Assembly (NCBI GenBank): GCA_021234155.1
Contig: JAJEKV010000026.1
Coordinates: 620,001-684,000, forward strand
Reading direction: 5' to 3'
Source of the DNA: Isoetes taiwanensis
Taxonomy: Eukaryota > Streptophyta > Lycopodiopsida > Isoetales > Isoetaceae
Length of the DNA: 64,000 bases
Shown piece by piece: positions 45,736-55,757 of this stretch. Below the pieces are notes generated by a model that saw nothing but the letters and a program-made list of their open reading frames with translations, searched no databases and had not been told where the DNA came from. The stretch's first letter is position 1. Each line of letters begins with the position of its first letter. The position numbers were made by a program, and so were the translations under genes.

Positions 45736-46049
45736 TGCATTCATTGCGGCCGTTCCTGCATGCCATATAAAGGCAGAAACTCAGAGATCTTGGGGCCATA
45801 TTCAAGTTGTGGCACTTTTACGCTTCAACTACGGCATATGCAGTTCAATCCTCCAGGTAAACGAAGCAATCGAAGCCCGCACAAAATGAATCAGAAAAAG
45901 AGACGGGCCATAGCCAACCAAAATCGCAAGGAAGAAACCCTAAAGCAAGGTAAAACCATAAAAAACAAAAATCTAAGCCGTCAATTTTGTGGATTAATCT
46001 AAACCATTGGATTTAGGGCTGGATCCATTCAATACACTATAACATTACA

Positions 46050-46082
46050 AGTTATGATGCCCAGCAACGTTGCTGGGCATAA
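46050..46082 (+). repeat. Hairpin repeat with a perfect 20-bp palindrome
   Basis: GCCCAGCAACGTTGCTGGGC (46,059-46,078) is a perfect palindrome. It is preceded by AAGTTATGAT, matching the AGTTATGGT of the other hairpin loci. Confidence 0.75.
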
Positions 46083-46229
46083 TTTGGTAACTATAAATGT
46101 TGGAAACTTGTTGGCATAATTATTTGTGGGAGCATATTTTATGTTGTCTTTAATTTGTATCCCAACTTCTTTTTTGAGTTATTTCAACAGCCATTTTTTG
46201 CCTAGCTTAATTAATTATCTATTTGCATT

Positions 46230-46570
46230 TTTTTTTACAGCCGAAGGGCCCTTTGAGCTTTGTTTATTGGGTTTATCAACATTTAAAAATGTTGTATGGT
46301 TCTTTGAAATGACTATTGTATATGCAAAGATAATTTTTTAAAACAACTATTGTATATTTGTATATGCAGTAATTACATTTGACATTGTCTTTGCACAATA
46401 TTCCATGTCATGCTAGCTTTGTTACATGAACTTATTGTCTTTCTTATAGATCAGCATGTGCATTACTTAATACAATCGAAGGGCCCTTTGAGCTTTGTAT
46501 ATTGGATTACTTGATATAACTGAAGGGTCCTTTGAGCTTTGTTTATTGGGTACATTTAAAAATGTTGTTA
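46230..46570. repeat. Three diverged copies of a CGAAGGGCCCTTTGAGCTTT segment
   Basis: CCGAAGGGCCCTTTGAGCTT (46,241), TCGAAGGGCCCTTTGAGCTT (about 46,468) and CTGAAGGGTCCTTTGAGCTT (about 46,520) are each followed by TTGT.TATTGG. Two of them continue into ACATTTAAAAATGTTGT. Confidence 0.75.
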
Positions 46571-47749
46571 AAGATGGTTCTTATAGATCAGCATGCTTTT
46601 AACATAATATGTTTTCTTTAAACAACTCATCACATCATTGAAAATAATGATATTCAACATAATGTTCGTTTTTTTAACAATTCAACGTAATGTCTATTTT
46701 CTGTATATACTCCATAAGAGGATTATTTGAAAAAATATAAATTACACTTCTGGCACAGGGCAAGGTCGGTTCTTTAGAAAGACCTATTAATCTGCTCTAG
46801 ACAAATACATTGCAAGTTTAGCACATCTTTATACATGATACAACAAATTGACACTGCAAGGCACATTTGGGTTAATGTAAATCCTTGTATTATGTTTCTT
46901 TATACATGCCTTGTCACATTGGGCAATCCATTGCAGAATTTGACATGTACCAGGGACATCTAGACATTTGTGTTATGTTGCTATTGTAGAAGGTAAATAT
47001 TTGTAAGTGTGGCCGAAACTCCTTATCCGATGAAGCTAAATATGTTAAAATGCTGACAAAGCCTGATGTGCTTTAATGTTAGAAAATGAACATTTAGTCT
47101 ACAGACCATCTCAAACTTTGCATAGCAAATAAACATATCCTTTGTTGAAAACAACAGATTCTTTGTTGAATTATGATAAACATTTTCAGATATATCTCTG
47201 GAGGACGCTGGAGACATAACCTCATATCTTTAGAGCTTGATGTGATGGTATTCATCACAAAACATGTCTGCTGCCATGCACATTCTGATGGAAGAAATTT
47301 GAACATATGGCGGTTTGAAGACTCTGAGAAATTCAGAATCATATACCAGCAAATTCAATCAAAATAGCAACCAATGCAAATGTTCCTAACCAAGCTTTGT
47401 CCCACCAAGCTTAAACAATTTGAAATAGAGAATTGACGGAATGGCAGATCCCTTTTGTGCATTTGTACATGGCCGTTGGACACAGTTCGACCCTAAAAGC
47501 AAAAGACAAAATCTTTATATTCTGCTTTAGACAAAATGAAAACACATAATGATCTGCAACTAACTCTGCCATGTCCTATTTCAACCAGACCAATTCTAAG
47601 GGCAATATCTAACTATAAGCTGACGTAGATAGAGACCCAACTCTAAAAGCACATGTTCATGGAGTGGATCCCTATATTATAAGCTAGCTAAGATCAAAAC
47701 AACTACAGTTTAAAGCACAATTCATAGTAAAATAATTACATGTAGCAAC

Positions 47750-48217
47750 TACCTGCCATTAACATAGAAATCCTCTGAAGAACTCAACTCCGCCAAAGCA
47801 ATGAACTGGCATTTTTTGCCATCCTTGGGCAAAGGCTTCGAATCTGGGTAGGTCATAGCAAGAGGCAAATCATGTTCAGAAATCAAGCTTCTGAAATTTT
47901 TCTGGAACGAATCAGACAATACAAAACCAAAAAAAAGTTCTGCTTCCGATCTGCAGACATCCAAAGAGTATGCTTCTGCTTCTGCTCCACGACATCAAAG
48001 GAATAAAAGAAGAATTATTTGCCACATCATAGACTTCGATACAGTAAGTGGCATACCAAAAACTAAAGAAAGTCGATCCACTGAGTGTTTTTGGACGTGG
48101 CTTCCCGGCCTTCAGATACAGCCTTGGAAGAGCTCTTAATACGATCTTGCCAGGTTCCTGAGTTTGCCATAGCTGCGCTACCGTGGACAACCTTGGCCTG
48201 CTAAATTTTTGCCACAA
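47750..48217 (-). pseudogene. Protein-like fragment of an unidentified gene
   Basis: On the minus strand one frame reads KAGKPRPKTLSGSTFFSFWY then ATYCIEVYDVANNSS (about 48,115-48,005). A second reads RSEAELFFGFVLSDSFQKNF and ISEHDLPLAMTYPDSKPLPK with DGKKCQFIALAELSSSEDFY (47,955-47,760). That second piece starts after an acceptor-like TTTGGATGTCTGCAG and ends at a donor-like GGCAG/GTAGTT, so it looks like a real exon. I cannot name the family. Imperfect duplications of a CTGCTCTGCCATAG segment lie just past it (48.2-48.5 kb). It may be a piece captured by a transposon. Confidence 0.35.
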
Positions 48218-48510
48218 CCCCTAAATCGTGTTGCAGATCTTGGCCTGCTCTGCCATAGCTGAAGAAACCCTAAATCGCTAGAAAGCCATTTAGGCATGAA
48301 ATCGGCCATGTACATTCAGATATGAATCGTCAAGAGTGTGCCATCCCAAGCTCCATTCGAAACCTGTGGAGCCAAACTTGAAGAAGCGGCAGTATGATAC
48401 CGAGCTTTGCAGACCTTGGCATGCTCTGCCATTGTTGAAGAACCCCTAAGTCGTATTGCAGATCTTGGCCTGCTCTGCCATAGCGAAGAACCCCTAAATC
48501 GCTAGCGCAA
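48218..48510. repeat. Diverged duplication around GCAGATCTTGGCCTGCTCTG
   Basis: The sequence GCAGATCTTGGCCTGCTCTG with CCATAG..GAAGAA.CCCTAAATCGCTAG is present at about 48,232-48,282 and again at about 48,456-48,506, with a half copy (GGCATGCTCTGCCATTGTTG) at about 48,419. Reading the complement gives ATGGCAGAGCAGGCCAAGAT each time. Confidence 0.7.
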
Positions 48511-48756
48511 GAAGAAAAAGGCTATCTGGACCGTCCAAATTTTCAATCGAATCTTGGCCATCGGATCTAGGGCGTGGTCCATTACACAACATTATAATAT
48601 GAGATGAGATGAGATAATATCAATCTTGTTAATTTGGGATTTTTCGGTCTGGCGGAAAAGTTTTTTGGTTTTTTTTTTAGCATGATTTCCTACGATTGTT
48701 GGCATTTTAGTCGACGGAAACTATTTTCAGGCTTCCAAAAATCAACTAAAGTTTTA

Positions 48757-48830
48757 TGGTATGATTTCGAGATGGGGTCTTTGAAGCTTTGTGGTATGAT
48801 TTCGAGATGGGGTCTTTGAAGCTTTGGCAT
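48757..48830. repeat. Perfect tandem duplication of 36 bp
   Basis: GGTATGATTTCGAGATGGGG followed by TCTTTGAAGCTTTG occurs twice back to back. Confidence 0.9.
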
Positions 48831-50099
48831 GTGGCATCTTTATCCGATCTTGCTCCACGATTGCAGTTTGGGTTTCGAGAACGGGGTTTTGGGGTTTCGT
48901 CATCTTCTTATCCGACCTCTCCATGATTGCAAACTGGATTCAAAAAAAAGGGTTTTGAGGTTTTGGCATCTCTTTTTTCTTTCTGGCAACCTTGCTCCAC
49001 GATTTTGAATTCAGATGTCTAATGATTCTCAGTGCGATTTTAAGAATGTTTTAGCATTTTCAATCCCGAGGCTGGAAGTTCTGATGTCCCATGATCTATA
49101 CTCCATGATCATAGCATCTTATTGTATCTAGACCTTATTTATATTTTGAATTGGTTTTGCATGTCACGATGGCTATTCTTTGATGCAGAAAACATGGAAA
49201 TTTGAGACATCCTTTCATACGATGGAGTAGATAACTAGAGGTTTGTTTTTGAATAACCTCTGAGAATGAGGAACGTAAAATTTATTTTTTATTTGGAGAG
49301 TGCTCAATGCAACGTTTGCCTGGCACATGGCTAATAAGCGTTTTGAAGAAGTTGATGGCTTCTATTGAGGTATTTAAAATCAGGCTTATTGGATTTTGTA
49401 AGAATCACTAATAACCATTGTTGCTATGTTCAAGCAGCATCAGTAGTTATATGCTGTATGCTTGGTGTTTGCTCTATGTTTATAAGTGTTTATTTTCTAG
49501 GTATTTGCTGCTACCAACACGTTCTGGAGTCTTTCGTCATGGGTTGCATGCTCCCGATTTTCAGAAGCCTATACTTCGATGTATTCGTCTCTTCAAGGCG
49601 CAGCTATTATTGTCAAGAATCCATCCACCGTTGCATGGACTCAGATCGACTCACAGGTTGTAGGTTGGAAATTTTATAGCAAGTGGCCATCAAGTTTTTA
49701 CAACTCATTGTAAATGTTCAGTAATGTTCAGCGCGTTTTGACATTTATCTAGCATGTACTTAGGGGTATGAAGCTCTCATCAACGGAGTCCCATGTACTC
49801 AGTTTATGGTTCTGCTGCCATCCTTAATATAGCAGAGAAGAGATGTAAAGCGATTTATCAAATTTAAGAACATGCATTGATTTGCATACTATTTAGCTAT
49901 TCAGATTATTGATTTGTCGACACTCAGTAAATGAGACATGAAATTGGTTGGTAGTGCTCTCCATCAAGAATTTAAATAGGGATATATTCTGAATCTTTGT
50001 ATAACAGAAAGTAATTCGTGTAGTGAAGGACTGCGGTGAGTGGTGTCAGTAGTTGTTGGAACAAAGAATTCTTACAATTCAGCTAACAAAATTATTTTC

Positions 50100-50385
50100 A
50101 TGTTTTAGCAGGCAGGAAGCTTCAAAAGTGCACTGCATACACCGTCATCTACTTTGGTACTGGATCTAACTCAATATAGACCCCTTGCTCTGAGCAGCAA
50201 TTGTATCTCTACATTTTAGATGGAACTGATATTTCTCATGGTTCATCTAACAGTATCAGTTTTCATGTTCTAGCACGCAAGAAGCTTTACAGATGCACTC
50301 AACCGTTATCTACTTTGGTACTGCACCTAACTCAACAAGAACCTTGCTGTAAGTAGCAATTATATCTCTACGTATTGAATGGGCA
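50100..50385. repeat. Diverged tandem duplication of about 165 bp
   Basis: Both copies run TCATGTTTTAGCAGGCAGGA (first) or TCATGTTCTAGCACGCAAGA (second), then ATCTACTTTGGTACTG.A.C, then TAACTCAA.A.., then TAT.TCTCTAC. They are separated by a short link (about 50,225-50,262). Confidence 0.85.
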
Positions 50386-50799
50386 ATAATGTCCCTGTCT
50401 TGATATTTAAAGCATGATTAACCAAAAGTGGAAGAAACAAACCTGGAGTTTTGTATTAGTTTTGTAAGCCACTATACAAGCGGCCTCATCTAGGAGCTAC
50501 AATTTCACACACTGCAGGCCAAGGATAATAATCAAGCTATTTTTATGGTTTCTCCATCGTTCTTTACCATTACAAAAAATCCTATGATCTGAGGAGATTA
50601 TTAGCTGAGATCTTTGACACGAGGTATTTCCAAAGTGATATTCCCAATATCCACCTTTGATCTTATTGTCTAATACCTTACCATAAGAGGTTCTTATTGA
50701 AAGGTTAGTCAGTTGGAATTGTGACGGTTGGTGGTTACATTGAGCACCGCGCTAGCATCACGTGAATCTGCTGGCATGCATCTCCTTTATTGGCATCTA

Positions 50800-51125
50800 G
50801 AGACATTTCATTTCCTTCATTGGGCATGTAGAGGGTTTCTAGGTTGATCAGAAACTCACATAAGGTCTAAGCCCTAGCAGTGATCAGACATCCAAAATTG
50901 GTGAACATATTTCAAATAATGTTCCTTCTTATTTTTCTACTAAAAATACTGAGGAGCTATGAGACATTTCATGTCCTTCATTGGGCATCTAGAGGGGTTT
51001 GTAGGTTGATCAGAAACTCCCATAAGGTCTAAGCCCATTAGCAGTGATCAGACTTCTAAAACTGGTGAAGATATTTCAAATAATGTTTCTTCTTACTTTT
51101 CTACTAAAAATACTGAGGAGCTACA
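50800..51125. repeat. Tandem duplication of about 157-165 bp
   Basis: The unit GAGACATTTCAT.TCCTTCATTGGGCAT..AG.. to CTACTAAAAATACTGAGGAG occurs at about 50,804-50,958 and again at about 50,961-51,124, with a handful of base changes and a few small indels. Confidence 0.9.
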
Positions 51126-53514
51126 TTTTGGATACATTTTTTTTTTACTCCTACTGAAAATGGCATGTAATTGATGAGTTTATAAATTATTTCGATTAGT
51201 TAAGTGCGGCGAGGATGTTTTTGATCGCCCTATTAGCAATGGGGAAGGCGCAAGGATCCATTAATTTCCTTGCTAGAGTTTTGCATGAAGATGAACACCA
51301 AGTGATACGTCCTCTTCCATCGTACCACAAAATGCAATATTAATTATGCATGTAATGTGGCACTTAAAACATGCATAATGGCATCAGAACCACATTGTGG
51401 CACTTAAAGCTATGCAGTGGCATGAGAACCTCATTACAGGATAGGTTATACTTCACATTTTGAGAAACAGGACTTTAGTTGGACATTGTTTGAGACACAT
51501 ATGGCGCACCTTTGAAATCAACAGTTGGAGTTTGTCTTTAAGATTTGATGTCTGTTCGAATTTAGAATCCATGCTGACAATGTTTATGCAGATAATTATA
51601 CCCAATCAAACAAGAAGTACAACATAGATGGTTGTGTTGAAAGGGCAAAATTAGAAATGGATAAGATAAACATATGGAATTGTTGATCGGAAAATGCATT
51701 TGGCTATTGAGGTCCTAATGTAATTCGTTCCAAACCTGTATATACCTCACATGGTAAGTGCATAGATAACAACTAGATCTACATTGTGCCCATGTTGGAT
51801 AAAATACTTCATTATTGATTGTTAATATTGACTGGAGATTACTACAGTGTGTCATTTATACATTATTAGGATCTACTTGGGACAAATTTTATGTCTGCAA
51901 ATACAGCCAATCATGAATTAATAAATTGTGACTAACTTATAGAGTACATTCAATGTTGTTTGATGTGCAGACCAGCTTATGTGATTGACATTGCGGTGTA
52001 GTGCAGTGGGACATAATATACTGGCCCATCGCTTATATGTCTGATCCATTAAACTGTATTTGTAAGTATATCCAACCTCTTGCATCAACTAAATTGTTGT
52101 CTTCTTAACGTGCATATAAATGGGCCTCCAAGGTTCCTACTTTGTTTGTTGAATTTTGCTGCAATTATGGATCCAACATCTAATTATAGGTTTAGGCACT
52201 CTGGCATATGAAGCCCTTTTAGATTTAGAACTCATTGCACGAATGTTTCGTTAACAAAACCATTTTTTTGTCACTGAATATGCATCATTTACAGGGCAAG
52301 CATTGGTGCAAAATGTTGTTGGAGTCCTTAGAATCCTCTTCATAAATCAAGTAAGTTTTATGGAAGGAAATCTTTGTGGTCGTGTTCGGTATATCGATTG
52401 ATTTTCTTCGCATCTATATCTACCTCTGTACCCCATTTGTGCAGGTCTACTCAAGTGTCAGAATTCTTAAGTCTCCATGTGCACTCTTAATACAAGAGAA
52501 CAAGTTCTAGACTGCAAACGAGCGACAAGTTTTTAGACTGCGAACAGATGTAATTACATTTGGAGATTCACGTTAGCCAAGAGCTACCATCACAATGTAT
52601 TGAAACACTGAAGCAGATAATTTGCTGTTCGATGGTCTGCAAGGAGTTGGTAGGCCAGATTTTAGCCTAATTTAATAGTGCAAGTTTAAACCTCCATAAG
52701 ATGGAACATGATAACCTGTTGCATCAATTTTTAAGAGAGCGTTTTTTGTTCCACTGTAGAGGCAATGTTTATCACATGCAGAAAATGGTATAAGAACTTA
52801 GAGTGCTCATGTAGCTACAACCCATCAACTTCCTCTCTTACTGACATGCCTGTTGCCCCATAGCCCCATATCTGATAGGATCGTCATCAACGGCTTTGGC
52901 ACCCTCTTCACAGTTCAAGCAAGTTCTAACTTCACTGCCACATGAGCCCGAATATTCTGTTATTTCTTTAGTTTGCTAATTTATCTTAATCGAATTGAAC
53001 ATGCGGCTATAATGGAGCTGCGTGTGCCCTTGCGGAAAAAACATGGTCACCTAGGAAGATCAACAAAGCTCTTAATAATGGTATACTCAAACCCCTTTCT
53101 AGATGTACACTTATAAGTAGACAATACGCTTTTAAGCTGGTTGTCTGCATAGGATTGATCAAACCCATTGTCAAAAGTTCTGTTGATCAAATTGGTAAAT
53201 AATGTCTCTCCAGGTTTATCGATAGTAGTATGGATAGTAATGGGACTTTTCCTTTTTCTGACTGATAAAAATGTCATTATCCATTTTTGAATCTCAGATC
53301 CGTATTAGCATTGCATGGTAGAAATTTAACACTAAAATATTGAAGACGAAATAATATTAAGATGTATAAGAATGTCAACCATCGTCATCTCAATATGCAG
53401 CAGCAGATGTGTTTGTTGTATTATTGGGTCTGCCATTGCAGCATGAGTGTTAATAGTCTGTATCCCATTTAAGGCCTCTATACAATTGTCTACGCTACCA
53501 TCGATCAATCTTTT

Positions 53515-53590
53515 AGAGCTTATAGAAGGATCATTTTTCAATCAATAAGAGCTTTTAATAGAAGGGTCATTTTTCAATCAATAAGATCCA
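53515..53590. repeat. Tandem duplication of about 37 bp
   Basis: GAGCTTATAGAAGGATCATT with TTTCAATCAATAA is followed directly by GAGCTTTTAATAGAAGGGTC with ATTTTTCAATCAATAA. Confidence 0.85.
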
Positions 53591-54309
53591 CCATCTGCTC
53601 CTTAAGTTGATATGTACACTATCGTAGGTTTGTGTACAAGCATCTTCTGCACATAGGCGCCTCTGGTTCACCTATGAAATAAGGAAGGATCCATGAAGAA
53701 TTTAAATAAAGATCCATAAACAAGACATGACGTAAGAGGTTGGAAATGAAACACAACTGTCCTAAAGGTGCCTTCTCCTTTATTTGGTCTTATTCATACC
53801 ATTCTTGCCTTAACTAAACATTAACCTGCATTAGAACCTGTGCTTTTTGGAACTAGAATATGCATCACAATTCGTTGTATTCTTCTATCAATTTGACTCA
53901 TTATAACTGCAAAAATAGGCAAAAGATGAGAAAGTAGATGGAAGTGTTGGAATACAAAGATTTTCTACTCTATACAAACCATCTTAAGCTATTATAAATC
54001 AAAATCTTCGAGAGCTTTTAACTGAATGGGTAATCTACAATCAATGAAATACATTATTTGCGTGGCTATTCAACACTTGAGATGTTGCTCGCCGTAAGCC
54101 AGGGCTTGGAATGCTCCTTATGTTAGGAAAAATTGGAGTCTTGCCTATTTTAGGATAAATATAATAGTTCACCTAAAAAATATAGGCCAACCTTTCGGTG
54201 TTGCTCAAAGGAATGTTGTTTTGAAAAAAATAGGCTTGACACAAAGGTTTTAGCGCTTTCCTTGCAAAGGCTTTGGTTGTTTTGAGGGAGGGGATTTGTT
54301 ATATGAGGG

Positions 54310-54366
54310 AATGGAACCATAACCCGATTGGGTTCCGTGGACGTTAAAACTTCTTCCTTCCTTCCT
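54310..54366 (+). repeat. LINE 3' tip with (TTCC)n tail
   Basis: CCCGATTGGGTTCCGTGGAC followed by GTTAAAACTTC and about four TTCC units (54,351-54,366) matches the tip of the LINEs at 7.5 and 10.4 kb (..TCTCCGTGGACGATAAAA then a tail). No LINE coding sequence is seen upstream, so it is a severely 5'-truncated copy, or a SINE that shares the tip. Confidence 0.7.
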
Positions 54367-54814
54367 CTAGCCTAAGAATTATTTATTAATGGAATCTCCA
54401 GTTATCCAATTCATATGTTTAGATTTATAGAAAGTAAATTCATGAGGCATTTAGCATGATGAAATTAGGGATCCGGTGTGCCATTATTCATGTATTCGGA
54501 ACTAAAATGATGAGATTAAGAACTAAAATGATGACATTAGGAAGCGTGGCATTATTATTCCATTTTATTCAAGTCAAGTTCTATAAGCAACAAACAACAT
54601 GTTACTTCAAAGACTCCACATACCATGTTGCTTGCTTACATACCGTGTCTGCAATGTGAGAACAAAGAAAAGCCCCATTTACACTGCATTCACAAAGGAG
54701 GAAAACATAATTGATGAATATGTTTTGGCCCTTTCATCGTAGCGCAAACGATTAAATGTGTCTAAACAAATGATATTTTTCCCACTTTGGTTCAAGTAAT
54801 TCTTTTGTTCAAAT

Positions 54815-54985
54815 AGCCAAAATCCTATTTCTATATGACCAACATGTCAAGAAATTATGGAATTATTACATGTATTGATACTTTTTCAAATAATTCAAGG
54901 TCATTATTTACAAATAGCCAAAATCCTATTTCTATATGACCAACATATTAAAAAATTATAGAATTACATGTGACTCAAGGTAATT
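54815..54985. repeat. Tandem duplication of about 100 bp
   Basis: ATAGCCAAAATCCTATTTCT with ATATGACCAACAT.T.AA.A occurs at about 54,816 and again at about 54,912. Each continues into GAATTA..ACATGT and a CAAGGT.ATTATT end. Confidence 0.85.
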
Positions 54986-55380
54986 ATTCTCAAAACCCTT
55001 TAGCGGGAAGACCCTTTACCTAGCTATAGCTAATAGATATGAACAACTTCATATGTTGATTGATATTTAGAAAAACCAACTGAATGAACATTCCATTTGT
55101 GCTTATAAGCCAACCAAACAAACACTTGCATTGCCATCCACATGGCATTCCAATGTAGCACATTGTACTTCCCTAAAAAAAAAAGAACAATCAAAGTTCA
55201 CAGTTGCCAAAGCTCACATATAAACAGAAACAATGTCCTGTAACATTTGTACAGTTTAACATCCAAGATTGCACAATGGTTCTTTATTTTTGAATCTTAA
55301 AGCCTTGCTCTATATTACACGCCCTCCGAAAGCCACTATAGCCAACACCGAAGTAACCACCTCCTCAAATCATTACTAAA

Positions 55381-55490
55381 GCCCGGCAACGCCGGGCACC
55401 ATAACTAGTAAAGATTATTTGTGAACCATCACATGGAATAATCACAAAAGATGAACAATCACATGTAAAACCCACCAAGTGGGCAATTTA
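55381..55490 (-). repeat. Hairpin repeat, longest copy of the CTAGT..GGGC family
   Basis: On the minus strand a hairpin CCCACTTGGTGGG (55,471-55,483) is followed by TTTTACATGTGATTGTTC, GTGATTATTCCATGTGATGG, then ACTAGTTATGGTGCCCGGCG with the hairpin GCCCGGCGTTGCCGGGC (55,381-55,397). This joins in one unit the two pieces seen separately at 42.4 and 43.3 kb. Hairpin-tipped ends next to CTAGT suggest a rolling-circle (Helitron-type) or similar non-autonomous element, but I found no Rep/helicase gene. Confidence 0.6.
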
Positions 55491-55733
55491 CTAGTACTAA
55501 TATAATATCTCGCTAAACGTTTAAAAATCTTAAGTTATAAACATACGGGATGTGATTGTGCAAACATTATATTGCTTGCACCTAAATTGTTGCATACACC
55601 TCGAGCCGACGCCGCATTCGTGGTAGGGCAAAGCCCCATTGGGCACGTGCCGGGAGTATAGTCTAAATTGTTGCATACAAGCAGTAAGGTGTTACCGTGT
55701 TTCTTAATAAAAATCTTAACACAAAATAGGAGC

Positions 55734-55741
55734 TAGGGTTT
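55734..55741 (+). promoter_or_regulatory. Telo-box just before the WD40 gene
   Basis: TAGGGTTT is the complement of AAACCCTA, the plant telo-box enriched close to the transcription start of ribosome-biogenesis and translation genes. It lies 17 bp before the start codon of a small-subunit processome gene, which fits that known pattern. Confidence 0.5.
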
Positions 55742-55757
55742 AAGCGAGGTTTCGGGT

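Larger units (their letters stand above)
41400..55700. other. 14-kb gene-poor stretch of decayed repeats and small duplications
   Basis: I see no convincing gene. The stretch has many short tandem duplications (listed separately), hairpin repeats, one LINE tip (54.3 kb), and a protein-like fragment at 47.75-48.22 kb. All open frames are short and lack known domains. It separates the mobile-element block from the WD40 gene. Confidence 0.55.

Noticed and set aside
53047-53541. Two minus-strand frames of about 70 codons
   Set aside because: No domain, AT-rich composition and a tandem duplication overlapping one of them.
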